Assembly: GCA_026225945.1 (NCBI GenBank)
Contig: JAMJFZ010001258.1
Location: forward strand, 4,447,501-4,511,500
Source: Cricetomys ansorgei
Taxonomy: Eukaryota > Chordata > Mammalia > Rodentia > Nesomyidae
Length of the DNA stretch: 64,000 nt
Direction: 5' to 3'
Shown here: in pieces, positions 1-12,384 of the stretch
Layout: every line of letters begins with the position of its first letter
Numbering within the stretch: position 1 is the first letter of the stretch
Position numbers and translations under genes: made by a program
Notes under the pieces: model-generated
Told to the model about the DNA's origin: nothing
The model's input: the letters and a program-made list of their open reading frames with translations, nothing else
The model's database searches: none

Positions 1-40
1 CAATGTTTTATCACAGTAACATAAATGAAACCAGGATACC
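1..40 (+). mobile_element. 3' tail of a MaLR (ORR1/MT-type) LTR
   Basis: The TTTTATCACAGTAACAT ... GAAACCAGGA motif is the characteristic end of rodent MaLR LTRs; the remainder is off window. Confidence 0.5.
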
Positions 41-61
41 ACCCACCCACCCACCCACCCC
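39..61. repeat. (CCCA)n microsatellite
   Basis: Five tandem CCAC units directly after the LTR tail. Confidence 0.9.
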
Positions 62-3000
62 ATACTCATAAGCAGACAGTGCAGACATACCACTGTGTGT
101 AATGGTATCTCTAATGGATGCAGAGGTTATTGGGGTTACTGGATCCTAGCTGCCAGTGAAATCTAATCAGAGAGGTAAAACTTGTACGCAAATAAATAGT
201 CTCAAACTCGCCTACCTCAGAGCAGTAGCTCCCCATTGAGCAAAACCTTTGAAGAGCGAGAGAAACCATTGTTAGTGGGGGGAGAACATAGGCAGTTCTA
301 CAAGTGGGGGCTATCTACTGACCTATATAATTTGAAAAGTTGGTGAACTATATATTCAGCAACCGGACATGCTGAATTTTTAAATAACTCTGACTTAAAA
401 TATTCTATTCTCTTTTTAGTTTGTGTGTCCTGGATATTACTCGGGGAAGGCTGGGTTCTGGGCCACAGTCAGGGCTTTTGAATGCAAACTTTCTCTCTGG
501 CTTTATTCAACAACTCAGACAGACTGGTTCTGTGGATCCAATCCTAGAGTCTCCTGCTCCAGTGTGTCTGTTCCGTACAGTTCAGCCATACAGGGGCTGT
601 GTCTTCAACAATCATTTGAAGTAAGGTTTCCAGAGCTGCTGTACGTGAAGGTACATGAAGGGGAGGGGCACTACACTGTTGCATTATGGGAGGCAGCAGA
701 TGCCATGGGATAGGCAGCAAAAAGTGCTCTGGAAAGCGTTCCACTGGTGTCCCAGGTGAGTGCCTAGGCAGGACTTGATCTTGAGATGGAGGGAGTCGGG
801 GGCTTTCCTCTTTTGTATCACTTGCTCTGACATGATCTCTCCTGGCCCAGAGCTCAGGGTCTGGGGCCTGAAGATTTAAGCTCACGTGCAGGAGTCTGAA
901 GTTGTAGCAGCTCTTTGATAAAGTTCTACTGATAAAGGAACCACTGAAGCAAATGCCTTTCTTCAGTGAAAACATTCTGTGTTTGGAGATGAACAGCTGA
1001 ACACAATCACGGACAAACGTAAGCAGAGTCAGGGAGCTTGCAAGGGACGATCTGAAGTCACCCAGGACTCCCTCCAGCTTGCCGGCCCTACCTACAGCCT
1101 CTGCGTGGCTTCTGTCCGTGGTGGCCATATTGCTGTCACAGACACTCAAAGACTTTGCCTTTCTGGGTCTTAATTAGAATTGTCAAAGTCATTTTAAAAG
1201 TTTGTTCTATGCACGATCCAGGTATAAATAGACACGTTTAGACTAGATCTGTGATGAACAGACATTTTCTTTCAAGGAAACTTATGTCACCCAATCAAGC
1301 ACAAATTGAGCACCAACTGTATACCAAATACTAATGGAGACTCAAGACGAGGAGTCCTTGGAATAACAGTGAGGAAGAGTCTTCTGGGAACAAAGCCAGA
1401 AATTTGTCTTCTCCCTGCTGGGGGAGTTCCTTCTTCTAAAGCAAGCCTCTTGGATCTGAAGTTTATACTACAAATCAAATCATCAATAGACACAGGTGAG
1501 CGCCTTCAGATTGCCTCATAAGAAACCCCAAGGCACTGGTCCGAATGCTCATCTTGATTAGTAATGCCTGAAACAAAGTTCAGAAGATCTGTCTGAAGGC
1601 GATTGGCCCATGCTTGCCTTGTCTCTCTGTGGGGCGATCACACCCCAGCCTCCAGCCTCGGGAGTGACAGTGTGACAGGTGACCGTGGTGCTGCCTGCGG
1701 CTGGAGAAGACTGGGAGATCCTGTGTGGGGACCAGGCCCTTCCCTACACAGGAGCCGAGGCCCTCGGTGGGTTATTGACTCCCGAAGCTGGAGAATGGAG
1801 TCTGCAAGTCGGCCGGCGCTCTGCGTCTGCTATGGAGTGGCAGTCACGCCACTCAAGGGAGAAGCAGTTCCTGCTCTCGTGGTGCCAGGTGATGCCTGGG
1901 CTTGCCCACTTCTGGAGACAGACTAAGCAGGATTGTTTAATGTCCTTCCGCTCACAGATATGGCTGATTCATGTCAGGCTCTTCTTTCTGAGCAGAGGAA
2001 ACCAACTTCCCCATAGCATCCACGGATGCTATGGATCCATAGCATCCAAACTTCCATAATAAAATCTGTGCCTTCTAGGTCCCCACAGCCCCTGGACCTT
2101 CACCCCTACCCCACGTCATCCCTCTGCTGGGCCAGCGGCCCTCTCTCTGCTTCTCTGGGAAATTAAATTTTGTGGCTTATCTTGTGTGTGGGTGAGGGTA
2201 TGTATTTAACATTTCTTTCGTTTTCCCCTGAGAGCCACCCCCTCCACAGGTGCCAGCCATCCATTTCCCTTTCCCTGAGGAGTGGAAAGCTCTTATTAGA
2301 ACATCCACCGGTTCATGGCCCTCTTCAGAATCAAGGCAACGGAAAAGCTGGAGTGTGTGTTTCCTGACTGCTTAACTCTAGTCACAGATCTGTCACAGAA
2401 TGCACAGGCTTATGAGGCGTTGTCAGCATTTTCCTTGAGGTGGGATGTGTCGGGGGAGTGGGACCAACTTAACGGAAAGAAACAAGAGGGAAAGTCGAGA
2501 AGCACGTGACTTCGTGGCTTTTATATAGCTACCAAGCAGCAAGCCTTGCCTTGGCTAGCGTACTGCAGAGGATTCCAGAGGAGGAAAACGAAGCGGTGGG
2601 CTGTGTGCACAGTAATGGGTCTCCGTGCTACCCCCCAGGTTCAAGTCTCTTGGCTTAGGGAGGCCAAGAAACTGTTCATTTCTCATCATGCCAAGGAAGA
2701 CATTGTTCTGATGGTGGGGGGGGTCGAAGGCCATTGCTTCCTAGACAACGGTTTCCCTGATGGGACCTGGGTGATTCCAAGCCACAACGCCAGAGGGTTT
2801 ATGGATTCTTTGGCATAAAAAAATAGCAGCTCCCGGGGCTGCGGAGGAAGCCTGGCCCACAGAGAGCTTGTTGTGCAAGCATGAGGACTGAGTTCAGACT
2901 CCATAAGGGAGCTGAGAGCGGGGCGAGCTTGTGACCTTAGGGCTGGGGAGGCAGACAGGGAGCTCTCTGGGGCTCTGGGCCAGCCAACCTGACTTCTTTG

Positions 3001-3080
3001 GTGATTCCAGGCTCGTGTGGTGCCCTGTCTCAAATAAGCAAAGTGCAGTTTCTGGGGAACAGTATCTAAGGCAGACCCCT
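62..3080. other. Intergenic; no gene or clear repeat recognised
   Basis: Short open frames on both strands lack splice context or recognisable domains. The only distinct structure is a palindrome at 2011-2034 (CCATAGCATCC, two bases, GGATGCTATGG), with a third copy of the arm at 2037-2047. Confidence 0.6.
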
Positions 3081-3089
3081 GGCCTACAT

Positions 3090-3560
3090 ACATGCACCCC
3101 ACACACATGCACCCACACACATGCACCCTTATACACATGCATCCATACACATGCACCCCACATGCATGCACCCACACACACTCACCCCACACACATACAT
3201 ATGTGCACTCCACACACATGCACCCACACACATGCACTCCACACGCATGTACCCCCCCACATACATATGTGCACCCCACATACATGCACCCTTATACACA
3301 CACACCAGACACACATGCACCCTCACACACACGCACCCCCCAACACCCCCACACCCCCACATGCACCCACACACACATGTATCCCCCACATGTACCCCCA
3401 TATGTACTCCCCACATGTACCCTCACACACACACACCCTCACACACACGCACCCCCCCACCCCCCACCCCCCACATGCACCCCCACACACTCACATCCTC
3501 ACACATGAGCACATACATAATGTACCCTCACACTTATACCCCCACATACACCAACACGAA
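3090..3560. repeat. CA-rich array (imperfect ACACATGCACCC units)
   Basis: About 470 bases of CACACATGCACC-like units of 10-14 bases. It gives His/Pro/Thr-rich frames on plus and Cys/Val/Gly-rich frames on minus, none of them genes. Confidence 0.95.
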
Positions 3561-3599
3561 CACACAGTTTTTTTTTAAAGACATTTGGATTATATATCA

Positions 3600-4670
3600 A
3601 TAAAAAGGAGAGAAAGAGACCCTGGGTTCTGTAGATGGATCCCCTGGAGGAGGTTTTAGTACCCCAGGCTGGCCTCTTCAAGGTCCCATGGCCGTCAACC
3701 TGTCCCTATGAACCCGAGACTCCCACTCTCTGCCCTGAGCTGCTTCCTGGGTGCACGCCCCAGGCACTGCAGGGTGTTTGGAGGCAGGGCTGGTGCGGTG
3801 TGCTTCCCTCGGCAGTGGAGCAAGCCTGGAGTCCTGGGCCTTAGGGCTCAGAGCCCCAAGGACATGTAAGCATCCCTCCTTCTCAATTCTCCAGGAGTCC
3901 CACCCCCTTGAATAAACAAGGTTTCAAGCTCTTCCTGGCTGGAACTGTGCCTTCCTTTTCCTCCCGCCCATTTCTCCCACCCCTGAGCCCAGAATGAAAA
4001 GTCTACCAGCAGGCAAATTTGCTGAACCCGAGCTGCCCAATGACATTCCCCTTCCTATGGCTCTCCAGAGAACTTCCCCTTCCTTCTTCACAGGCTAAAT
4101 GACAGCTCTGCTGGCAAAGTGGCCTCCTGAAAACTAGCCGGTCTCCTTCGAATGAGAAAGCTCCCACCCTTTCAACTCCCAGTAATTGTAACCGGATTGT
4201 GGCAGATGCCAATTTTCAAACACAATGTAAGCGCCCTTTCAAGTGCCTAATCCTGACATAGACTGAGGCGGTGTTGTTGGAGTTGGTTTTAAAAACCAGC
4301 CTGACAAGGCCTCAAATTAATTTATAGTGTAAGTGCACATATAAAAGAAAGGGACATCAAAGAGAGGATCCATTTGAATGGCAAACAGACAGATGCTGGC
4401 CAAAGACATCTGGCTTTTTGGGAGTCTGATGTTTGTTTCTTAGGGGACAGTTAGGGACTTTAATGAGAGCTGGGTGTGGCTTTGTCTTCTAACTCTGTTG
4501 GGAATCTCTTTCCGAAGGCCGGTTTTAAAAAGAAGACTGCTTCATTTTTTAATTAGGTGTGTGTGCCTGTGTGTGGGTATATGCGCACATGAGTGCAGTT
4601 GCCTGGGGAGGCCGCATAGGGTGGTGGGTCCCTGGAGCCAGTGTTACAGGTGGCTAGGAACCTCCCCACG
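3600..4670. other. Intergenic; nothing recognised
   Basis: No coding signature and no repeat that I could name. Confidence 0.5.
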
Positions 4671-4674
4671 TGAC

Positions 4675-5015
4675 TGTGAAAAGCCCAGCGTCCCTAGTGG
4701 TAAAGGCACTAACCTCTCCTCCGTTTAATGTCAAGTACTCGCTTTCCCATAAACCTCTTTGCTTAAGGGCAAGTACTCGCTTTCCCAGAAATATTGGTTG
4801 CTACATAACATTTAATGAGCCAATCCAGTGCTTAGGTTCTAACCAATTAGAGAGATCACGTGCTCCCTTTAAAAACCCTTGCAGGAAGCAACCCGGGATC
4901 GGCCATCTTTGTGGTGGTGCCAGACCCCAGGGTGCTGGCTTGCTCTGCAGAATAAAGGCTCCTTGCTTTTGCATCAGAGCTGGTGGTCTCCTGGCGGTAC
5001 TTGGGGAGGGGGATT
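4675..5015 (+). mobile_element. Solo retroviral-type LTR
   Basis: The order of elements matches an endogenous retrovirus LTR. There is a U3 with a duplicated 18-base segment (CAAGTACTCGCTTTCCCA at about 4733 and 4772). AACCAATTAG (CCAAT box) and TTTAAAAACCC (TATA-like) follow. AATAAAGGCTCCTTGC at about 4951 is a polyadenylation signal with a TTTTGCATC stretch, and a GT/TC-rich U5 comes last. No internal viral genes are next to it, so it is probably a recombined solo LTR. The exact ends are uncertain. Confidence 0.7.
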
Positions 5016-5689
5016 TTGAAAACCGGGCACAACTGCTGAGGGCCAAGCTGGGATCCTCTGCGCGAGCAAGTGCTTTTGAGCGCTGAGTCATCGCTCTGCC
5101 ATACTCACTGATCAGAGGCTTGCTCAGCCATCGTCAGAGAAGCTTCCTCCCGCAGCAGACGGGATCAGATACAGAGACCCACAAACAGAGATTACGCAGA
5201 GAACGCAGAGAACGAGAGACCTTAGGACACTCAGCCCTAACTGGGCGTTCTCCATCAAATCCCTCCCCTCAGGGCTCAGGGAACCCTGCAGAAGAGGAGG
5301 CAGAAAGGGTGAGAGCCAGGGCGGATGGAGGACACCAAGGCACTCTACATCCACAGGGTCAAAGCTCGCGGGAACTCACAGAGACGGAGGCAGCGTGCGC
5401 AGGGCCGCTCGGGTCTACGCCAGGTCCTTTTCCAGTTTAGTGTTTTTATGGGATTTCTGAGTGGGTCTCTGTTTCTTGTGCCTTCCCTTGGGCTCTTTTC
5501 CTTCTGTTGGTTTGCTTTTGTCCAATTCTAGTGTGTTCGTTTTTATTTTTAAAAGAGCCAAGTCATGTTACTATTCACAGCTTTCCCTCCCTATGGGTTT
5601 TAGCAAACAAGAATTGTCTTTTAAGTGAGAAGTTAAGATTGGCTTGGATATTTACACAATCAAAATTAACCTATTCTGTTTTATTTTTA

Positions 5690-5905
5690 TGATTTATTTT
5701 TTTATGTGTCTGTGTGAGTGTATGCCACATGTGTACAGATGCTCAAGGAGGCCAGAAGAGGGCGCCAGATCACCTACCTGGCCGAGGTAGTTGTGAGCCA
5801 CCCAGCATGGGTTCTGGGCGCAGAACTCAGGTCCTCTGCAACCCGGCAGCAGAGGCTCTTTGCTCTTTGCTGCTGGGCTGTCTCTCCAGCTCCTTTTTGA
5901 TTCTT
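5690..5905 (-). mobile_element. B3/B2-family SINE
   Basis: Reverse complement begins GGAGCTGGAGAGACAGCCC and ends in an AT-rich tail. GAGGCCAGAAGAGGGCGCC and GGTCCTCTGCAACC match the antisense of the B3 body. Confidence 0.8.
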
Positions 5906-5909
5906 TGAA

Positions 5910-6680
5910 GGAAACATACTTTCAGCCTCTGTAATCAGTAAAGACTTGTTAGGAAGAGGGAGGTACTTAGAGGTTGCTTACGTAGGAAAAATAACGTTTG
6001 TAATTCATGTGTCGTTTGTCTTTTTATGGACCGAAATGCTTTGGGTTAACTTCTTATGTAATTTTTACAGTTTCGTATGATCTTTTTATAGTTTAGTTTT
6101 ACCTTTATTTAAAGAAGCGGACTCTGTTTTGATAAAAGGGTTTGGTCAGCCACGAGGAGCAGCACCCACCACAGGACTGGCAGGGTGGCTCTGGACACGC
6201 CCTCTCTCTCCTGGATTCAGTTTCCTCCTTGGTAGTTGGAACAAGTCCTGTTGCCCCTTACAACAGGGCCGGGCTGGAGACTGAAGAGCAGGAGCTGCTG
6301 GCCTGGAGTTTCTGAGAAAGGGCAAGGACCCATCAGTGTTGGAATCTGAAAAGGTCTCTGTGCTCCCAAACCAACTTTCCTAGGAGAAAACCAGGTGGCA
6401 GGGCGCCTCCTGCCATGCCAGCCCTAAACCCTAAGTAAATATCAGACTCACTCTCTGGGGAAGCAAGGGCATTTCGTTATGGGCAGTTTACCAGTCCTGA
6501 GACTGGAAACGGCAGACGGAAGGACACCATTCCCACAATTCTTGAGATGAGCAGGGTGAGAAAACTGCGCTGAGACTTTCTGAGAGTTTCAGGAACCCGT
6601 GGAGCAGCGAATTAGCCCAGCTGGTGTTCCTGCCAGGGAAGAGCCCGGGGCTTCCCAGACTGGGTTCTAAGCCTGAGTCT
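5910..6680. other. Intergenic; nothing recognised
   Basis: No coding or repeat signature that I can name. Confidence 0.5.
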
Positions 6681-6682
6681 GC

Positions 6683-6905
6683 TACGTCTTCATCTGTTCA
6701 TGATGCTGTAACAAATACCCCAGAGCAGGCTATTCACAAATGACAGAAATGCATCGCTCACAATTCTAAACACCCAACTCTTGAGAAATCCAAGGCTCCA
6801 GCAGGTCCCACGCCTTGTGGATGCCTGGCAGGACAGAGGGCAGAGGGAACTTCCTGGCCTCTTTAACACAGGCTCAAAATTCACCTGTGAAGCTGAGATC
6901 GTCAC
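6683..6905 (+). mobile_element. MLT1-like MaLR LTR fragment
   Basis: GCTGTAACAAATACCCCAGA ... ACAGAAATGCAT ... CACAATTCTAAAC follows the MLT1 consensus order, strongly diverged. Confidence 0.55.
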
Positions 6906-7179
6906 GACTTAACCTCAACCCCCAAGCCTCCCCCCAAGCCTCCAGCTCTTAGCACACTTGCTCTGGGGACTTAATAAACACATGGATGTTGAGCCAGGTG
7001 GCGGGGCAGAGCTGAGGGTCTGAGGGTCACTACAGGTTCGGAGCTAGTCTGGTCCGCACAATGGATTCCAGACTGTGCCTCAACAACAAAAACAACATAA
7101 ATTGGGTGCTCATTTATTCAGACCATAAAAGTCACTATGGCTCGTAGGTGTCTTTTCCCCTAAAGTGTAATGTTGCTAA

Positions 7180-7760
7180 ATCGAACAGTTAATCCCAAAG
7201 ATGCAAGGAAAAAGACCAGTGACCCAGATCGTCATGACCAAATTAATTAAAAAGCAAGCAATTAATTAAAGCAAGCTATTTTTCATTTGTTCGCACGGGC
7301 TTCCTCCTCTAAGGTGGGGCTCAAGAGGTTAGTGTTGGACAGGGGAGAGATAAAAGTTCTTATGGCTCAAGAGTAGGGGGTTTCCAAATGGGAAATTTGG
7401 TAGGCAAATAGGCGGGGTTACAGGAGCAGAACATAAAGAGTCGGTCATAACAGCCCCTTGTGAAACAAAGACGTGGTTGCAAGTGGCCATAACAAGGTGG
7501 CCATGATGAGGTCATAACAAGGTCATAACAAGGTCATAACAAGGTGGTCATAGCAACCTTTTAAAACAAAGGCATGGTCGCTGTTTCCTCCAACATGCAG
7601 TAATAAACCCTTTTGTAGTTAAGGTCACAGCGGGGCACAGCCCGATCCTTGAGAAGCAGAGGTTTAATCATAAACAGGAAGGAACCTAGTTTGTCCTTAC
7701 TATAAGATGGCTTTCAAGCCCAAGATGGCGGCAGGCCGGTTCATCAGAACCCCACGATTT
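7180..7760 (+). mobile_element. Possible LTR fragment with internal GGTCATAACAA repeats
   Basis: Low-complexity U3-like direct repeats (7480-7556), AATAAACCC at about 7601, and a GGCGGCAGGCC-rich end suggest an old LTR. Family and boundaries are not certain. Confidence 0.3.
7480..7556. repeat. 11-base tandem repeat, GGTCATAACAA unit
   Basis: Three perfect and several diverged copies in tandem. Confidence 0.9.
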
Positions 7761-7769
7761 TGTGAGCTC

Positions 7770-9190
7770 TCAGTGCCACTGAGCACCTCGTAGGCCGCAG
7801 TTTCCCACTTTGGAGTGGCTCAAGGCAAGCTAGGGTTACCCCCTGAGTGGTGACGTCCGTGGGAAAGACCCCTCCCAGTTACGCACTGGAGCGGCACAGG
7901 CGGGTTAGCCGCCACCTCACGTGCTTTCGGCGCGTCTTTCAGCCAGCAGTGCTGCCCACTGAGCTGATGGGTGCTAAGGGTAATGGTGGGGGGGAGTACT
8001 GCTTGATGAAGAAACAACGGTTACTCGTGATTACCCTAGTGGCTAACAAAACTTAGTATTGACTGGAACAGCGGACGGCCTTATAGGAGAAAGTTCTGGA
8101 ACTTTCCATATGTAGCTCCAAATGGCAGGTCATTGAGTCCATACTGCAAGCGAGCCAGTTCCCCCAGTGGCAGCATGAGCTGCCGGGACTTCCTGATCGG
8201 AGTCTCTTCCACACCAGAGCACACATTTCGTCTGCCTGCAGGTGTGTCCACTCTGCCCCAGAGAGAAGAGCTTCAGAGCTCAGTGCTGATCTGCTAGACG
8301 CTAATGCTGCCTTTTGCAGGTAGAAGATGGTCAGCCACTGAGCAGTGAATCCGGTCTAACTGCCAACTTGTTAAGGAATAGACTTGTAAGTAGAGAGCGA
8401 GCGAGCGAGCAGACCAGGAGAGAGAACACTCAAGCAACCGCCCTGCGGTTCGCCCCACACAAGCTGTCTTCCTTCTGCCTTCTCTCCAGCTCGTGCGGCC
8501 TCTGCAGCAAGGACTCCAGGAGCCTGAGCGTGTGTGGTGATGGCTGTGCTTCCCTCAAAATGAACACCCCTCTTTATTTGTTTATTTGTCCATCGTTTCT
8601 TTGCAGCTAAGTCTGGGGTGGCGGGTCGCAGTGGTGTTATTAAGACGTTGGTGTAGAATACACTGAGTTCAGCACCAGGGACAAGCCATCAGTGACTCAA
8701 AGGCCACCTCTGCCCAGGCCCCGTGCTGGGCCACAGAGCTCCTGCCCGGCTTTGGGACTCACTTTGCCGGCCTCCCGCAGGAGAGCAGCCCTGTTGTGAT
8801 AGTAATATGAGAGACCACACATCTTTGCTGGTTAGGGAAGGAATTGCCTGCCTCTCAGAGTTTGAAGACTCCTGGGGTCTCTGGGTTCTTGGGTCGTAGT
8901 TCAAAGAATACAGGGACACATGGACAGCGGGAGAAACAGAGACAGTGTATGAAGGGCTTCCAAGGGTGGACGTGGGCCAGAGCTGGGAAAGGCTAGAGGC
9001 TTGACCCTCTGGTCAAGGCAGGATTTTTATGGATCTTTTTCATAGTGTCTACCTGCCTTCTCCAATATCTGCATATTGCTCTTGTGTGTGCGGGGTGTGT
9101 GTGTGTGGCGGGGGTGGGAGGATGGGAGGGTTTCTGTAAATGGTCTATCCCTCACATATAGCCCTGGTGGAAGAAGTCTTTCTGCCAATT
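7770..9190. other. Intergenic; nothing recognised
   Basis: No gene structure or nameable repeat; short GAGC and GT-rich runs only. Confidence 0.5.
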
Positions 9191-9198
9191 GGCTTCTT

Positions 9199-9285
9199 CT
9201 CTCTCCCTCTCTTTCCCTCTCTCACTCTGTCTCTCTCACTCTCTCTCTCCCTCCCTCCCTCCCTTTCCTTCCTCTTTACTTTCTT
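9199..9285. repeat. (CT)n/(CCCT)n simple repeat
   Basis: Pure pyrimidine run of CTCT and CCCT units. Confidence 0.95.
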
Positions 9286-9299
9286 GCTCCCTAGCAAGT

Positions 9300-9405
9300 T
9301 GTTGTTTCAGTCTCATTTTGTAATTAAGGCATGCCTCAAATCTGTGATCCTCCTGCCTCAGCCTCCGCGGAGCTGGCATGTTCCACCACACCAGCCCCCC
9401 TTTCC
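9300..9405 (-). mobile_element. B1-related SINE remnant
   Basis: GATCCTCCTGCCTCAGCCTCC and GGCATGTTCCACCACACC match the antisense B1/7SL-derived body; the left part is degraded. Confidence 0.6.
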
Positions 9406-9424
9406 TTTTATAAACCAGAACGTC

Positions 9425-9800
9425 CCATCCGTTAGCTGTCCGTGCTGCTATGGCTGTAGTGACTCACAACACACACCTACTGTCTTAGTTATGGAGGTCA
9501 CGGGTCCAAATGGTCCTGAGGGAACCGACATGGAGATGTCAGCGGTCCTAGCCTGCCACAGGCTTCCTGGGCTTTCCAGCTTCGCATCCCTCGGCTTGAG
9601 GTCCCTTCTAGCTCTGGCTTCACCTCAGCGTCTGCTACGGTGGTTCTGATCCTCTCGAACCTGGTGGCCTAGGATCACCACCCCCTCCACCTCGAGGTAT
9701 TGAGTCCTGCCTGCATAGCACTGACATTACAGAAGATAACATATTCGAGGTCCCAGGACACACTGCAGACATCCTTGAGGGCCCATTGTTCTGCTTACCA
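9425..9800 (+). mobile_element. MLT1-like MaLR LTR
   Basis: CCATCCGTTAGCTGTCCGTG opens it. TGGAGGTCACGGGTCCAAA follows, then the GGCTTCCTGGGCTTTCCAGC segment, then ATTACAGAAGATAACAT. The order agrees with the MLT1 consensus. Confidence 0.55.
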
Positions 9801-10494
9801 CACAACCCAGCTTCCTGAACTCCAGGTGGGGTGGGAAGAGGGCTGTAATGATGCAGGGGACTGACTGGAGGACCCGAGTGTCCAGAGCCTCTGCGGGCCT
9901 TTCCATCATTTCGATTCTTTCCTGCAAAACTGTAGTCGATTGTGAGTCTTACCAAAACATTAGCTCAACGGACACCATAGTGCCATGTTCGTGTAGATAC
10001 ATGCAAATTCACATTTCAAAAACCCCGTGCTGAAGTTTGCCCCTGCTCCTCGTGGTTTAGGTGAGATTCTGAGCCTTTGAGGAAGTGGCTGGTGCCCCAA
10101 CAGACAGAGGAAAACTCCAAGAGCGCTTTCAAACTCAAGTAAACTGAGTTCACACCGGGCACCGGAGTGTGCTCGTGCCCTGCCGGTATTTACCATTGTC
10201 TGTGTGCATCCCGCGCTCTACAGTAAACAAACCAGGAATTTCCCGAAGTGGACACCATTGTTGGGTTTCCTTCCATAAAACAAATGGCATCTGAGGCCAC
10301 CAAACAAGAGCTATAGCCGTCCCGGCCTTCAGGACAATGGACACCATTAAGGGGAATGTTTTCCTTTGAGGGCCCAAGGCTGAATGAGAATCTTGAAAGA
10401 CAGACCTGGGAAGGGCTGGGCTGGGAGCTCCTGCCAAACCTTCTCCCTGTCACTGTCCCCTCTATGAACACAGTGCGTGTGTTTGCCCATGAAC

Positions 10495-10585
10495 ATTTAG
10501 CTTATTTAACAAAATTTAATATGCTTTCAAGATAAAAAACCTCCAACAAATTAGACGTAAAGAAGCATTTGTTCTTCAGCAGGCT
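10495..10585 (+). mobile_element. L1 ORF2 relic
   Basis: ATTTAACAAAATTTAATATG and CAAGATAAAAAACCTCCAAC match the reverse transcriptase region of L1 (CAAAATTCAACA ... GATAAAAACTCTCAA). Non-coding debris. Confidence 0.6.
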
Positions 10586-11007
10586 GGGTGGATCAGACCA
10601 CATGAGTCGGATTTGATAACGCTTGAGGTCAGGGAAAGGCAGACCACGCAAAGTTCAATTTGATGTCGTTGTTGTAATCTTTAAAAAAATTATTCGTTTT
10701 CTGAGAGTTTTATCCAGTGTATTTTGATAGTGTCCAGCCCTCACGGCTCCCTGACGTCTCACTGGTCCTCCCCCACACTCCTGACCTTCTTTTGTCTTAG
10801 TCTTTAATCTGGTTGCCATATGCTGGTCCTGAGGATTTAATAAATCAGCCTTATTTGCTGACTAGGCTTAGCTGGCATGAAGGAAAAATAAATTTGTTAG
10901 CTATATAAACATCTGAAAACCATCCTTAAATACTTTTTGAATAAAATTTTACTTTACTTTGAACTTAAATATTCTTATTACTATGCATACTTAAGGCATA
11001 CATCTTA

Positions 11008-11345
11008 GTTTCTTCTCCTGTTGCTTTGACAAAATTCCCAACGAAAGCGATTTAGGGGAGAAAGCGTTTGCTTTAGCTCAGTGCTCCCTGTTGTTTTAGG
11101 GAAACTACAGTGGCTGAAGCTTGACACATCTTGTCACACCACGTCCTTCATGCACGCAGTCCAGTGCTCAGCTGCTGTCTCCATTCATACGGCTCAGGAT
11201 CCCCTGGCTGGGGAATGGTCTTCCCACTTCAGTTAACAGAATGAAGATAGACGGCCAGACACGCCCACAGGCCAGCATGGCCTAGACAGCCCCTCAGGGA
11301 CACCTTTCCCCTGAGGAGATTCTAGACTATGCCAACTTGACAATT
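11008..11345 (-). mobile_element. MaLR (MT/ORR1-type) LTR
   Basis: Plus strand starts CTTAGTTTCTTCTCCTGTTG and ends AACTTGACAATTAAG, the reverse complement of a full rodent MaLR LTR from its CAACTTGAC start to its CAGCAACAG...AAACTAAG end. Confidence 0.7.
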
Positions 11346-11904
11346 AAGCAGACAGCATTCAAATCTATTTGGTTTACACAGACACTGTGAAGAGATCACC
11401 ACATCCAGGCTAGTTAACATGATCACTGTGGTGTTGTTGTTGTTAGTGGTGGTGGTGGTGAGAACACTTAGAATCTATTCTCTCCCAGATGTCAAGTGGA
11501 CTGTGCAGCAACATGTTATTCATTAGGTATCCAGAACCAGCTCACTTTACATTAGTGGAATTCTTTACCCTTGACTAACACATTTCTTCTCTCCCCAGAA
11601 CCTGGAATCTACCATTCCACCCCATGTACCTGTGAGTCTGACTCCTCCTCTTCCCCATCCTCCTCCTCCCTCACCTCCTCCTCCTCCAGACCTTCTTCTT
11701 GGTACTGAGGATCAAATCCAGGGCTCTGCACACGCTAGGCAAGCTTGAGTTTGCCTCTTTTAGCTTCCACATAAATAGGATCACGCAGTCTTTGTTTTTT
11801 TTTGCATCTTGCGTATTTCACGTTGCCAGCATTTCCTTCTTTTTAAAAGTCAGATACTATTTCCCTTGTACGAACATATCGCATTTTAATATCCATGTAT
11901 TTGC

Positions 11905-12260
11905 CACAATGGAGATTTAGGTAATTTAACAAAATTCAATATCTTTTCAAGATAAAAACACAAGTTTGGTACAGAAGGAATGTATCTCGATATGACAGAC
12001 GGTTCATGTGATCTCTACAGCTAACGTCATGTTCAATAATGAAAGATGATTTTGTCTTCTCTAAACTCTAGTCATCACAGTATGGAGACTCCTAGCCAGA
12101 GCAGCTAGGCAGGAAAAATAAATAAATAAAAAGCATCCAAATGGGAAAGAAGTAAAAATCTCTCTGCAGATCTCATGATCTTATGTATAGAAAACACTAA
12201 GAATCTCCCCCCTCCCCAAAATGCTAGAATTAATAAGTGAGTTCAGCGTGCTAGACTGGA
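11905..12260 (+). mobile_element. L1 ORF2 relic (region after the RT catalytic motif)
   Basis: Recognisable blocks in order are ACCATAAGCC-type debris, GTTCAATAATGAAAGATGA, GGAGACTCCTAGCCAGAGCA, ATCTCATGATCTTATGTATA and TAGAATTAATAAGTGAGTTC. These follow L1 ORF2 (CTAGCCAGAGCAAT..., GATGATCTTATATATAG..., AACTAATAAATGAATTC). Heavily diverged, so an ancient L1. Confidence 0.75.
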
Positions 12261-12384
12261 GACAGAACAAAGACCTTACTCAAAAGTCGTGAGCATCTAA
12301 TACACAAGAAGCAGGTGCTCGGGATTGTGTTAAAGAATTCGATCAAAAACCTACTGGAAATAACAGTGGTTGGCACTGAGACGC

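Noticed and set aside
544..1149. Minus-strand frame of 201 codons
   Set aside because: No recognisable domain, no splice or promoter context; a chance frame is the simplest explanation.
2931..3603. His/Pro/Thr-rich frames of up to 215 codons and the Cys/Gly/Val-rich frames opposite them
   Set aside because: CA-rich simple-sequence artefact in all frames.
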